A DNA stretch of 30,863 nt from the NCBI GenBank assembly GCA_964058845.1, contig CAXKVR010000510.1:1-30863 (forward strand), written 5' to 3'. The notes under the pieces were generated by a model that ran no database searches, was not told where the DNA came from, and saw only the letters and a list, made by a program, of their open reading frames with translations. Below, piece by piece: positions 1-10,547 of the stretch. Each line of letters starts with the position of its first letter. Position 1 is the stretch's first letter. The position numbers were made by a program, and so were the translations under genes. The DNA comes from Carex sylvatica (taxonomy: Eukaryota > Streptophyta > Magnoliopsida > Poales > Cyperaceae).

Positions 1-856
1 GACCAACTTTACTGCTTCTGAAATTTTATTTGTCTTCTTTTGAAATTCTGATTTGTAATTTAAATTAAATTTATGATAAATTCCTTAAATTCTTATTGGT
101 ACTTAGAATTAGAATTAAAACATTGAAAATTATAAGTTAAGAGTATTATTATTTCTAATCAAATTTCTCATTAGCTAATGAATTTGAACCAAATTTTTAA
201 TATTTTTGACCCCTCCCTCTTTCATTATGAAAATTCTGGATCCGTCTTGAATTTGAAAATGCGAGCTTCCACTTGGTGAGTATTTTCTTTGCCACTAAAC
301 CGAAGACTGGTTCTCATTTCGGAACATATTTGAAAGAAAAAGAAAAAGCTTTAAGATTTGTGCAAAACTAAAATTAAATAATCTGAATATAACTCGACAC
401 GATGAAGTACCTCACCTCTTATTTGAATTCGTGATTGCATGCATCAAAAGCAAAAAGGGAAGAAGATAGACAATTGCCAATGTTGCTTGCGTAGGATAGG
501 ATACAAAGATTTCAAGTGGTCAAACAAATTGCTGGTGTGTTTGTGTGTTTTTTTTCCTTTTTCCTTTTTTGAACTACCCAACTAATTTTTAATAATTTAT
601 TTGATTCACAACTTGACAAATTTATGGTATATCCTCCGTTTTCTTGCACGGAATAGTAGTGTTCCCACCTCAATGTTTGAAAGAATTGCCTTAATATTTT
701 TTCTTTGTTATTGATAAAAAAAACATTCTCCATTAATATTTTCTAAGTTACAGTAATTAGGTGCCAGCAATTTACAATTTGATTACTTGTCTTGTCGGTA
801 CAGTTACACAAAATGTAAATAAAATGTTGATAACAAATTTATTAAGACAACTACGG
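1..856. other. AT-rich intergenic DNA, no gene seen
   Basis: I see no coding region, RNA gene or clear repeat here. The longest open frame, at 512-733 on the minus strand, runs through A/T homopolymers and matches no family I recognise. Confidence 0.6.
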
Positions 857-1172
857 CAGCGATAGTCACGGAATTCGTGAATTATTCACCAATTATTCGT
901 GAATAACTTTTTTTTTTTTTTGTGATGACGAACCGAACGCTGAATTATTCTTTTGACTGAAAAAAAAATATCTACAGTTTAATTCTAGTGACAATTAAAT
1001 AATTCGGATTTTGTTCGATGGGGTTAAAAATTTGTGTCAAGTTTTTTTTTGTTCGATTTTTTTTATAAAAGGCATATAATGTTTTTTTGACTGAATTTTT
1101 ATTTAATTAAACTGTAGATATTTTTTTTTGTTATCAAAATTAAAATTATATGCCTTTTATAAAAAAAAATCG
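857..1172. repeat. Interleaved inverted repeats, transposon debris
   Basis: Two inverted-repeat pairs overlap rather than nest. 960-984 pairs with 1105-1129 (core ATCTACAGTTTAAT), and 1054-1080 pairs with 1145-1172 (core ATAAAAGGCATATAAT). The left part (about 857-950), rich in GAATTATTC motifs followed by GTGATGACGAACCGAACG, resembles 10256-10325. It therefore looks like a broken copy of the hAT-like miniature element there. No clean target duplication was found. Confidence 0.55.
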
Positions 1173-2300
1173 GTATCAAATTTGAACAATTTGAAAACAT
1201 ATTAGTGTTTTAAGTATCCAATTAGTGGAAAATTTGACAGTTGACCAGCATGATTATTGATTTGCATTTCGAAATAAACATATTTTTCACTAAACTCCAT
1301 AAAAAAAATTATATGGAATGAGGATACAAAAGATTTTTTTAATGTCTCTTAATATTATATTAAGTTGTTGGAATAAAAAAGTATAAAAAATAAGGAATTT
1401 GATATTACATGGAGAGCTCAAATTCTCTTGAAAACTACAGCTTTTATTATTCGGTTAATGAGGACAAAAGGCCCTGATTAGGGATAATTTAATTAACAGG
1501 GTTGGTAAGGAAATAATACATATGTTATCATTCATAGTTCTGAATTAGGGAAAAATGTTCTAATTAAATTAAAATATCTAATGAAATATTTTAATTTAAA
1601 ATGTTGATTCGTACTTTTATGGGCATGGATCATTTTGATATTAAAGTAATGAAAATGTTCTAATTTAAAAGAAAAAAGAAACATGAAAAAAAATAAACTT
1701 TAATCAATATTCTAAATACAATTTAATTATTGTATTTCAGTGGATAACTCAATCATTAAGTGTGATCAAAGTAGAACTTAAATACAAAATACCTAGATAT
1801 TTTTATTTAACAAAAATACATTATTAACAAAATAAGTCAAGACATTAAAAAAACTATATTTCAAAAAAAAAAAAAAACTAAGAAGATGAGGGCGAAAGGA
1901 AAGAAAGGCTCGAAATCCAGATGAAATTTCTAGTAAATGAAATTAAATAAAGTTGTAGATAGAAGCTGTGATACCAAATAAAGTAATAAACGGTAATATA
2001 TTAAAAAAAAGAGTTAAAAATTCAGATAATTTTTTTTTTTTGGTAGATATTGAATATTTGAGTGGGAAAATTTTAAGTCTAAAAACTGAGTGGTTATTAT
2101 TTGTCCATAGAGTAAGAAGTTACTATTAAAAAAAATTATGAGAATAAAATAAAGAATAAAGATTTTTATCCCCATCTTATTTTTCTCATTTATCCCCCGT
2201 AGTTCCAATATTCACGCTAACTATCTTCTCCATTAAATCAACTTAGTTAAAGTCAACAGTTGCTAAGATTTTTAACTGTTTGGTTTCTCTTTCTCTACGC
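1173..2300. other. AT-rich intergenic DNA, no gene seen
   Basis: This stretch is strongly AT-rich with many A-runs. The open frame at 2014-2208 (minus) is low complexity and not supported as a gene. I see no RNA gene or transposon end. Confidence 0.55.
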
Positions 2301-2612
2301 ACACCACCTGTTTGACATTTGCCTGAGCCTCAAACCCTCGAGAAAACCATGACCATCTCTCCGATAGTCTTGCTGCCATGAAGGCGCATATTTCCTACAC
2401 GAATTCAAGCATGCGCCCGGTAGCCTCGCCGATAAGCTCCCTCACTCTCCCGCTGCCGTCTCCGCTCGTCCATCTCCACCTGTCGCAAACTGGATCCCTC
2501 CAGTTCCCTTCCCTTTCCCACTCCCATGCCGTGTTCTTCTTCTAGCTTTCCGTTCTGCTGACTGTTTTTTCTTCAAACAGACATAAATCCTTGTGCCCCA
2601 TTTTGTTAAGAA
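2301..2612 (+). other. CT-rich patch with 55-codon ORF; possible gene relic
   Basis: The base composition changes here to a GC-richer, pyrimidine-rich patch that looks like a plant 5' untranslated or first-exon region. A short open frame runs from ATG 2378 to TAG 2543-2545 (55 codons), rich in Ser, Pro, Leu and His. I do not recognise the peptide. The patch ends where the LTR retrotransposon at 2613 has inserted, so it could be the start of a gene interrupted by the element, or simply CT-rich intergenic DNA. Rejoining the flanks across the 5-bp duplication does not give a long open frame by eye. Confidence 0.25.
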
Positions 2613-2931
2613 TGTTGAAAATTTCTGAAGGATACAACAATAGAGAGAAAAAATTTTCTGCTGAAATTAACTTCTATTGCTTCCTTAATTCGAATACAAA
2701 GTACATCTGAATTTATAGCTAAACATTAATCTAAATCTAGAACATCTAAATTTAGTATCCCACTACCTATCCTTCTATTACAAACAGAACATACATAACT
2801 AATTATAGAACCCACTAACTCTTACACGCTCCATGACTAATTATAGCACTCCAAATATAAAGGGCTAAGTTTAGAACAACTTTCAACAGAATTCTAAATG
2901 TGAAAAACTAATTTTGGATCAACTTTCAACA
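2613..2931 (-). repeat. 3' LTR of the copia element
   Basis: A 319-bp LTR, downstream in the sense of transcription. The gag-pol frame runs into it by a few codons and stops at 2919-2921. It begins just after the polypurine tract and its outer edge abuts the AAGAA duplication at 2608-2612. Confidence 0.92.
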
Positions 2932-4886
2932 CTCCCCCTTGATTCAAAATTGCCAACTCCAAGTTTCAACATCATCTTCTTCTTCTGAGTCATCATTCTA
3001 GATTTTAATGAAGGAAAACTTTTCGTCACAATATCTCTCAACAACTTGAAACTACATTTTTCTAGCATTTGAGCCAGCCGTATATCATGGTTGTACACCA
3101 GCTTCAACGGCTTCTGACGATTGAGCCCTAGATTCTCCACCTTGAGGGCTTTTTCATCAAACAAAATATTTCTACTCACCATGATTTGGACACTTCCTGG
3201 ACTGCTGCCATCATTTTCTTTTATATGCGCTCCTACTGTGTCCTTGTTGCTTGCATCAATCTTGCTCTCGGTGTGTGCCATAAAGAGTGAAGATTGCTCA
3301 TTTTTCTCTACAACATTGGTTTGCTCTTCCTCACGTTTCTTCTTGTAGCAATCAGCCTGCACATGGCCGATTCTGTGACAATAGTGGCATTCAACGCCTT
3401 GCTTGCCTTGTTCGTCTTCCCTCTTCTTCTTGTAGCAATCTGCCTTAACTTGACCGAACTTGTGGCAATAGTAGCACTCAATATCTTTCTTTATTGTTTG
3501 TTGTTGTTGACGGTTGTCTCCGCTGCTCGTGCCTCTTCCACAAAAACCCAGATATGGAGTATGCTTCAATTGTAACACGAAATTTCTTTTGTCTTCCATT
3601 CCAATATTCGCCAGCACTTGGCCATGCCGATCAATTATCCTGCAGCCATGCTTCTCAAAATACACTGCATAACCATTTTGAACCAGTTGCCCCATGCTTA
3701 GCAGATTCTGCTTCAAGTCCGGTACTAGGAGCACATCCCTTATCAACCGTGAACCCATCTTAGTATGTATTACGACGCTGCCTTTTCCCTTGGCTTGAAC
3801 CAATGTGCCATTCCCTATTCGAACATTTGTTTCAAATGAGGTGTTGATTTCATGGAAGATCTGATGATTGCCGGTCATATGACTTGTACATCCGCTGTCT
3901 ATATACCAGATGTCGCCTCTTTCTTCACTAGCAGATTGACATGCATAAAAGATTGTTTCGGAATTCTCCCTCTATTCTGAGAAGTTGACTTGAGCAGGAG
4001 GTAGCTGTGATTTATTGGGTTGTGGAGAGTTGTTTGTTCTGCAAAGACGAGCTATATGGCCTTTCTTCTTATATTTGTTGCATTGTTTGGTAGTCCAACA
4101 ATATTTTGTATCGTGGCTATCCCCCTTGCAGATTTCACACCATCAGTTGGCCTTACTAGATTCTGCATTCTCGTCTGTTTCTGTTTTTTTAAGATTTTCT
4201 ATTTTTCAAAAAATTCCAGATTTGAAGGCTGGACTTGCTTTGAATGCGTTTTCATTAGACATGTGTCTTAGCAATTTTCTCTCTTCATGCGCTTCAAGAG
4301 AACTAATCAACTGTTGTATGGGTAAGGTTTCAAGGTCTTTGGACTCCTCTATAGCCGTGACTATAGAGTCAAAACTCTCAGGAAGGCTAATCAACATCTT
4401 TTCTACAAGCTTCTGTTCGGTAATATCTTTATCACCAAGTGAACGCATTTGATTTACTAAATCCATAACTAGTGAAAAATACTCTTTTACCTTCTCTGAA
4501 TCTTTCATTTGCATATTTTGGTATTGCCTTTGTAATGTTTGTAATTTGACAACTTGCACCTTAGCCGATCCTTTGAACTCTTGCTGCAACATGTCCCAAG
4601 CATCCTTTGATTTGGTTGCGTTGATGATGCGTGAGAAGATGTTTTCTGCTATTCCTTGTTGAATAAGGAATATCGCTCGTGCATCATTCATCTTGTCTTC
4701 CTTCAACTTTTTTTCTTCTTCTTCTGTTTGTTGGTGTTCGGCGGCATACGTGGTATACCCATCTTCAACGATATCCCACAAACCTTGTGAGAGTAGTAGA
4801 GTCTCCATCTTCACTTTCCATATGCCGTAGTTGTTACCGGTCAGCATAGGAGCTGGAAATTGCGCCATGTTTGGGTCTGAAGACAT
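2919..4886 (-). pseudogene. Broken copia gag-pol frame, rearranged and internally deleted
   Basis: One continuous minus-strand frame of 655 codons is broken by three in-frame stops, at 4206-4208 (TGA), 4143-4145 (TGA) and 3972-3974 (TAG), with no frameshift. The start at 4886 is the natural gag start (MSSDPNMAQFPAPMLTG). In order, it holds a copia gag domain (DUF4219/UBN2 type, residues about 8-220) and two CCHC zinc knuckles (4041-4139), the second with Tyr for its second Cys. The aspartic protease region follows, with the active-site motif DSGCTSHMTG (residues 330-339), and leads into the start of the pre-integrase region. Next come a GRG patch and two more knuckles (residues 471-484 and 500-513), the first with Gln for His. 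A scrap like the integrase C-terminus (VSRNILFDE) and one like the RNase H tail (LGVGNFESRGSVES) end the frame. Integrase core and reverse transcriptase are absent. Zinc knuckles after the protease are abnormal for copia. Confidence 0.88.
2932..2940 (-). other. Polypurine tract
   Basis: AAGGGGGAG on the minus strand lies immediately before the 3' LTR. It is the expected primer for plus-strand DNA synthesis. The same bases also encode part of the C-terminal SRGSVES motif of the gag-pol frame. Confidence 0.88.
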
Positions 4887-4944
4887 TGCTTCAATACTTC
4901 GGTGATGAGAGATTTACTTTTACTCTTTGATTGCGCCCTCTATA

Positions 4945-4956
4945 GCTCTGATACCA
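4945..4956 (-). other. Primer-binding site, tRNA-iMet type
   Basis: On the minus strand the bases TGGTATCAGAGC start two bases inside the 5' LTR. This is the standard plant copia primer-binding site, complementary to the 3' end of initiator-methionine tRNA, and it fixes the direction of the element. Confidence 0.93.
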
Positions 4957-4958
4957 AT

Positions 4959-5275
4959 TGTTGGAAATTTCTGAAGGATACAACAATAGAGAAGAAATTT
5001 TCTGCTGAAATTAACTTCTATTGCTTCCTTAATTCGAATACAAAGTACATCTGAATTTATAGCTAAACATTAATCTAAATCTAGAACATCTAAATTTAGT
5101 ATCCCACTACCTATCCTTCTATTACAAATAGAACCTACATAACTAATTATAGAACCCACTAACTCCTACACGCTCCATGACTAATTATAGCACTCCAAAT
5201 ATAAAGGGCTAAGTTTAGAACAACTCTCAACAGAATTCTAAATGTGGAAAACTAATTTTGGATCAACTTTCAACA
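4959..5275 (-). repeat. 5' LTR of the copia element
   Basis: A 317-bp LTR, upstream in the sense of transcription (minus strand). It has short inverted ends TGTTG/CAACA. A TATA-like motif (TATAAAT on the minus strand, plus positions 5055-5061) is the likely promoter of the element. Its copy at 2613-2931 differs by a few substitutions and a 2-bp length change. Confidence 0.92.
5055..5061 (-). promoter_or_regulatory. TATA-like box of the 5' LTR
   Basis: TATAAAT on the minus strand inside the 5' LTR, about 100 bp upstream of the LTR/interior junction. This is a usual position for the U3 promoter of a plant copia LTR. It was assigned by motif only. Confidence 0.45.
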
Positions 5276-5280
5276 AAGAA

Positions 5281-5939
5281 ACACAATACTCCCTAAAGGC
5301 ATCATAGGAACGTGAACACATCCTTGTACCAAAGGTTGGTTCTTTAGTTATTTGTTAGGTCAATGATCTTATATGCAGGGACAACAAATTCTGGACTTCA
5401 GCAAACAACACTCTTTGAGATTTTTTGTCGATAGATGGTTCAGATTAAGCTCGCTGTCACATGTGATTGTCATTGTTGGGTAAGTAGATTGATGCGAACA
5501 GTAATTGACAACAAACAGTAATTGGTACAAGGTGTGGGAATCGAGAAGGCAAACCCAAGTAATTAAGAGAAAGGGGTTGGAGTCGTTGATAAAGAGGTTG
5601 TATTCACCAAATATTAATTTTAATTCCTAAACGCAGATTTGAATATCAAAGATATAAGCTAGAGAGATGAATTGGTCTCTATTATTTACTAGTTTGCTAG
5701 ATATAATTTCTTATTTATTTGGGATGTGTTGTATAAATTTTGTTGTTTGTTATTTTTTCTCAGTGTGTGATTTTTTTCTCATCAAGTGATATGCAGATCT
5801 GAAGAGTAGTAGGAGCCTTCATATGAGGTTTGAGCTTGTCGAGCTGTATTCACCAATATATGAGCTTTGTCAATATGAGAGCTGTGATCCAGTAGCAGAT
5901 TTTAGGTTGTAGATGATAAAAACTAGCTATTAATAATTG
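5281..5939. other. Intergenic DNA right of the retrotransposon
   Basis: Unique-looking DNA with no long open frame. It continues the pre-insertion sequence from 2607. I see no gene or RNA. Confidence 0.5.
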
Positions 5940-7935
5940 CGCTTAGGCATCCATACTTGCATCTAGTTATTTTAGAAATATGTTACGTATCTTAGGTATG
6001 AATACTTGCATTATGATGTATAAATATTTGCACGACGTAGTATGAATACTTGCCATATTAGGTATTAATACAATCAAGCACCAAACTGAGTAATTTATAA
6101 AAATATATTAAATTGAGATGCTTTTCAACGTAACAATTTATACTTTAGTTATAAGTATGAATAGTTACAATACGAGGTATGATTACTTACAATTTGATAT
6201 TTTTGCAAGATTCAAAGGTTTACTATAAATGATATTCTTTATTTGCTTAAATTTTTTAGCCATTGAATGTAAAATGTACCAGTGGTGATTTGTGTACCAG
6301 TAACCTTGTATATATTCCAGTACTAGCGAGCCTACTAAACAAAAATATTTTCTGGAAATTAGCTTGAGATACGGCTAAAGGAGTGACGTATTTTAGAAAT
6401 ATGTTAGGTACCTTAGGTATGAATACTTACATTGCAAATGTATGAATATTTGAACACGAGGTTTGAATGCTTGAACGATGGAGAATTTGAAATAGATGAT
6501 TATGTTTTATCCATAGCATGCGCTGTGCTATCCATAGCACCCTAGCCTTACTCACATTGTTATTATGTTTTTTGGTATTTTGGTTGTTTGATATTTTAGA
6601 TATGAATAGATAATTTTTTATATATTAATATTTGCACGTAAGACATCCATACTTGCATTCAGTTATTTTAGATATATGTTAGATACCTTAGGTATGAATA
6701 CTTGCATTACAAATGTATAAATATTTGCTCGATGTTGTATGAATACTTGTATTCTAGATTTTTAAAAATTGTCGTATCGTCGTATTTGTATCGTATCTAA
6801 TACGATATCCGTACTTATATCCATGCAACATAGTCTACAATGTAAATATTAGTACATAAATGCATAGGTGTGAATACTTTTCATATTACGTACTAATACA
6901 ATTAAGTACCAAATAGAGTAATTTGTAAAAAAATATTCAATTAAGATAATTTTCAACGTAACAATTTATACTTCAATTATAAATATGAATACCTACATTA
7001 CAAGGTATGAATACTAACAATACTTGATATTAATACTTTCAAACGTCATCTAGTGCCACAAGGAAAAACAATAAAAAAAATGTTAGATACAAACACTTCA
7101 TACACGAACTATTCACATTTGCATGACAATGTATGAATACTTGCAATACTTGATATTAGTACTTTCAAACGTCATCTGATGTCTAAAGAAAAAAAAATTA
7201 TTGATAAAATATTTTAGATAAAACACATGATACGTAAACTATTAACATTTGCATGACAAAGTATGAATACTTGCAATATTTGAAATTAATACTTTCATAC
7301 GTCATCCCATGCCATATGAAAATATAAAAATAAAAATTTCATAGATTATGTTAGTTACTAACACTTGACATATGAACTATTTACACTTGCGTGACGATGT
7401 ATAAATACTTGCACTACTTAATATTAATATTTTCAGACGTCATCATGTGTCATATGAAAAAAATTTGATAAAATATGTCAGGCACAAACACTTTAGACGT
7501 GATTTATATACACATGCATTACGAGATATGAATACTTGAACGAGGAGGTATAAATACTTACACGACAAGGTAATCACGATGATGTATGAATACTTGCATG
7601 ACGAGGTGTGAATACTTGTACGACGAGGTGTAAATACTTGCACGACGGATAACCCAAAAGTATATCTATATCATAATGGATCTCATTTGAAAGAGAAAAT
7701 TACGTAGAAGACGTCCATGGTTTTAAATTTGCAAATTTTCTCATATATCGTCAGAAATATTGACGAGATTGAACGGAAAAAAGAAAAACCAAATTCTAAA
7801 AACGTGTAGAAGATGTGTGCATGATGTGTCCATTTTTTTTCTTCGAAATACTTGGTATCTTAGGTATGAATACTTGATATATTATATATTAACACTTGCA
7901 CGCATAAGTATCCATATTTGCACGCGTCAGTTATA
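5940..7935. repeat. Degenerate repeat array, ATGAATACTTGCA motif
   Basis: A motif close to (T)ATGAATACTTGCA recurs some tens of times, mostly in one direction. It is often joined to GACGAGGT to make a unit of about 22 bp, clearest at 7526-7645. At a larger scale, 5945-6200 is repeated with divergence at 6645-7020: both carry a CATCCATACTTGCAT start and a TTTCAACGTAACAATTTATACT segment. Partial copies lie at about 6387-6480 and 7845-7925. No coding region is present. It could be the subterminal repeat region of a DNA transposon, such as CACTA or Mutator type, or a decayed satellite. No element ends were identified. Confidence 0.75.
7006..7560. repeat. Tandem repeat, period about 126-138 bp
   Basis: Inside the larger array, the block starting TATGAATACTTGCAATACTT and ending in ACGTCATC begins at 7006, 7132, 7262 and 7400. 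A partial fifth copy starts at 7527. The period is therefore about 130 bp. Each unit also shares a middle segment like AACTATTNACATTTGCATGAC. Copies are diverged, suggesting old amplification. Confidence 0.75.
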
Positions 7936-8214
7936 AAATCTATCAAATATTAGGTGGTCCCCTAAGTAATTAATAAAGTACTGTTAGTTAACGGTCCCCA
8001 CAAGTAGTTATTGACCGGGAGATGAATGAAAAAAATTGATTGGGTAATAGTTAGTCGATCCCTAAAATAAAACTAAGTGTTCAAAATAGAAAGTTTATTT
8101 TGACAACTTATTACGATTTTATTCTCATAATTTTATAGAAAGCTGATACTTATATTTTCTTTTGAATTTGAAAACAGAAAATCAATAATTTTTACATATT
8201 CAATACCAGTAAAT

Positions 8215-9290
8215 TATATGAAATTTGCCAATTTTTTTATTTATATCCAAAAAAAAAAACTAAACGTCAGGTGTATTTTCAAAAATACCCGAACCGGAAT
8301 TTTTTTTTCTGGTTTTAGCATTAATTACCGGAAATTGATGTCTAAAACCGAAAAAAAAATTCCAATATTCAATTCCGAAATTTTTTTTTTCCGGTTTTTA
8401 GTCCCAAAATTGAATTTTTTTTTTCGTAAATGGATTTCCATTTTTTTTTTATAAAACTCATTTACATATATACATATACATATATTATATATACATAGAT
8501 ATATGCATGTATTATATTATATAATATATATATACACATATATTATAAAAAAAGACGTTTATAAACAAAATACTGATCCTACCGTTGAACGAAAACTTAA
8601 ACTGAATTTATGAGTCACTAAACGATATTTTTTTTGAAATTATGATGCTTCAAATGCAACGATACTCAAGGTTTTTCAGACAAAATCGGATCCGTCTCGT
8701 CCCCCCTTTTCGAAAAATGGTCATACGCCCAAATTCGACTTTCCTACCCAAAGTTATGGCTGTTGAAATTTTTTTCGAAAGCTGAACTTTGGAAATTTAT
8801 AACTAACTGTAGGAAAATCAAAATAAATTAAAATTTGTGTCAATTCTGTGTTTTTTTAAATGCTCTACATGCTGGTCAGCTGGTGTAATCAATTTTGCAA
8901 TTTAGTTCCTGTATCAGTCCAGATTTGCTGATTTACCAGTAGAGGTCAAATTTGATATACATATACATATATTATACATATAAATTTTTTATTTATATCC
9001 AAAAAAAAAAAATCCGGTCTTAACACGAATTACCGAAAAAATTTAGTGCCTCAAAAATTCAGTTTAAGTTTTCATTCAACGGTAGACATACAACGATCGG
9101 TATTTTATTTATAAACGCCGTTTGGGTTTTTTTTTATAAACTCATTTTTTTATAATATATGTATATATATATATGTAAATGAGTTTATAAAAAAAAATTT
9201 GGAAAATTCTATTACCAAATTTTTATTTCTTACCAATTTTTTTTTTCTTCTGATTTTGGGACTAAAAACTGAAAAAAAATCGAAAACAAA
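8215..9290. repeat. Long foldback (nested inverted repeats)
   Basis: Two nested pairs form a hairpin-like element. 8385-8470 (GGTTTTTAGTCCCAAAATTG ... AAACTCATTTAC) is inverted at about 9175-9280, and 8555-8615 (ACCGTTGAACGAAAACTTAAAC) is inverted at about 9056-9120. An inner hairpin pairs 8297-8318 with 8341-8363. A direct repeat (TTTATTTATATCC then an A-run) is at about 8233 and 8990. The central loop, 8620-9050, is less repetitive. TA/CATA microsatellites lie at 8460-8545 and near 9150-9175. There is no coding potential. It is probably a decayed foldback DNA transposon or nested insertions; no target duplication was found. Confidence 0.7.
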
Positions 9291-10250
9291 ATATTTTATT
9301 TAAAATATTTTATAACGAGATTGAAAGTGTTGTTTGCAGTTATCATACACGGGAGCATTTTTAAAATTAAGTTTTTTTTTGAGAGTATTAATAAAAATGG
9401 CCGTGAAATTTGTATTGAATATTTTAGGAACTTCACCAATTGTAGATGCAAAGTGAAGAGGTATCCAGTCGGTGGATACCAAAACTAGATCATTTGATTT
9501 GTAATTAAATATAATTCTCATATGATAAATTGATAATGCCTCACGAGGCCACGAGCGATTAAATTAAGCACAAAATGATACTCAACATGTGTAAATTTAA
9601 TCGGACAGCTAAGTCGTCGGATCATTAATTACTGTACTGGTAAGGTATCCTTGTCAAATAGTTATGCATAATTTTTTTTTCTTTTAACAACAATAAGGTT
9701 ATAAAATAATGGTATTAAATAAAAAAATGTTTTCGTTATAAAATAAAAGTTGCGGTTTAATAAATAAAAAAAATGATAACTTCAAACAACCCTTTCGATC
9801 TCGATTGTATCATGATTCGGTGGATTTAAATGCAAGATTAAATAAATTAGTTGGCGATTAGCTCTCTTTATTTTTGGAAAAAAATTAAGTCAGATTTTAT
9901 ATTTTCATGGAAATGATGTTGGAATGAGAAAAATATTTTATTATTGTGAGAACAAAGTTTCCACCAAATTAAACTTTTTAATATATTTTTTTTGTTCTAA
10001 ATATTTTGATAATTATAATCTCACCGAACATGTCTAAATTTATGATCGATGTGAGAAGCCATTAGATTAGCGATTGGAAAAAAGAAAATTAGTCTGAATT
10101 TTTATTTTATTTTCGTTTTCACTGTCGTTGGATGGGAAAAGTAGTGCATTCTTATAAGAGAAAAAAAAAAAATCTCACCAACTCAATCTTATAAAATATT
10201 TCCATAACTATGATCTTATGGAACGAGTCCTACTCCTAAGCTACGCCCAC
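9291..10250. other. AT-rich intergenic DNA, no gene seen
   Basis: No gene is supported. The open frame at 9300-9521 (minus) is AT-rich and unmatched. Weak similarity between about 9850-9970 and 10060-10190 suggests an old direct duplication, but I could not align it with confidence. Confidence 0.45.
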
Positions 10251-10547
10251 GCATTGTCATGGGATTCGCAAATTAAATTTGAATAATTTATTTTTTGGTG
10301 ATGCCGAAACGAACACCGAATTATTCAGTTGATCAAACTTTGACCGAATTAAACCCGAATAATCCGCGAATTTTACGAACTTTTTCCATAATATTTTTTT
10401 TTGGTTTTTTTTTTTGCTCTTTTGCGGAACTGAGATCTCTGCTCCGAATAATTCCGAATAATTTCTGAATTATACCCGAATTATTTTCAAATCACGAATT
10501 TTTGACCTCGCCGAACTAAATTCGAATAATGTATTTGTCACTATGCA
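10251..10547. mobile_element. Decayed hAT-like miniature element (MITE)
   Basis: About 297 bp rich in GAATAATTC/GAATTATTC words. Its ends are imperfect inverted repeats: GCATTGTCA on the left, and TGCATAGTGACA when the right end is read in reverse. GCCCAC flanks both sides (10245-10250 and 10548-10553), possibly the remains of an 8-bp duplication. A TAGTGACA-type end plus an 8-bp duplication would fit the hAT superfamily. The left third resembles about 857-950, so at least two copies of the family lie in the window. Confidence 0.5.

Larger units (their letters stand above)
2613..5275 (-). mobile_element. Short non-autonomous Ty1/copia LTR retrotransposon
   Basis: A structurally complete LTR retrotransposon in minus orientation. 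Its LTRs are 2613-2931 and 4959-5275. Both start TGTTG and end CAACA, and differ at only about seven to nine positions by eye. The 5-bp target duplication AAGAA lies at 2608-2612 and 5276-5280. A primer-binding site complementary to plant initiator-methionine tRNA follows the 5' LTR, and a G-rich polypurine tract precedes the 3' LTR. The interior (2932-4958) is about 2 kb and encodes gag, protease and only scraps of the rest of pol. Normal copia elements are near 5 kb, so this one must be mobilised in trans. In size and gag-dominated content it resembles the TR-GAG class of non-autonomous elements, but it also keeps protease and pol remnants. Confidence 0.93.

Noticed and set aside
7443..7643. 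66-codon open frame with repeated CKY/VFI words as a repeat protein
   Set aside because: The peptide repeat only mirrors the DNA motif array.
5990..7660. CRISPR array
   Set aside because: The repeats are degenerate, spacing is irregular, the context is a plant nuclear genome and there are no cas genes.
8218..8454. 78-codon open frame as a small protein gene
   Set aside because: It reads through T-runs inside the foldback element and is an accident of low complexity.
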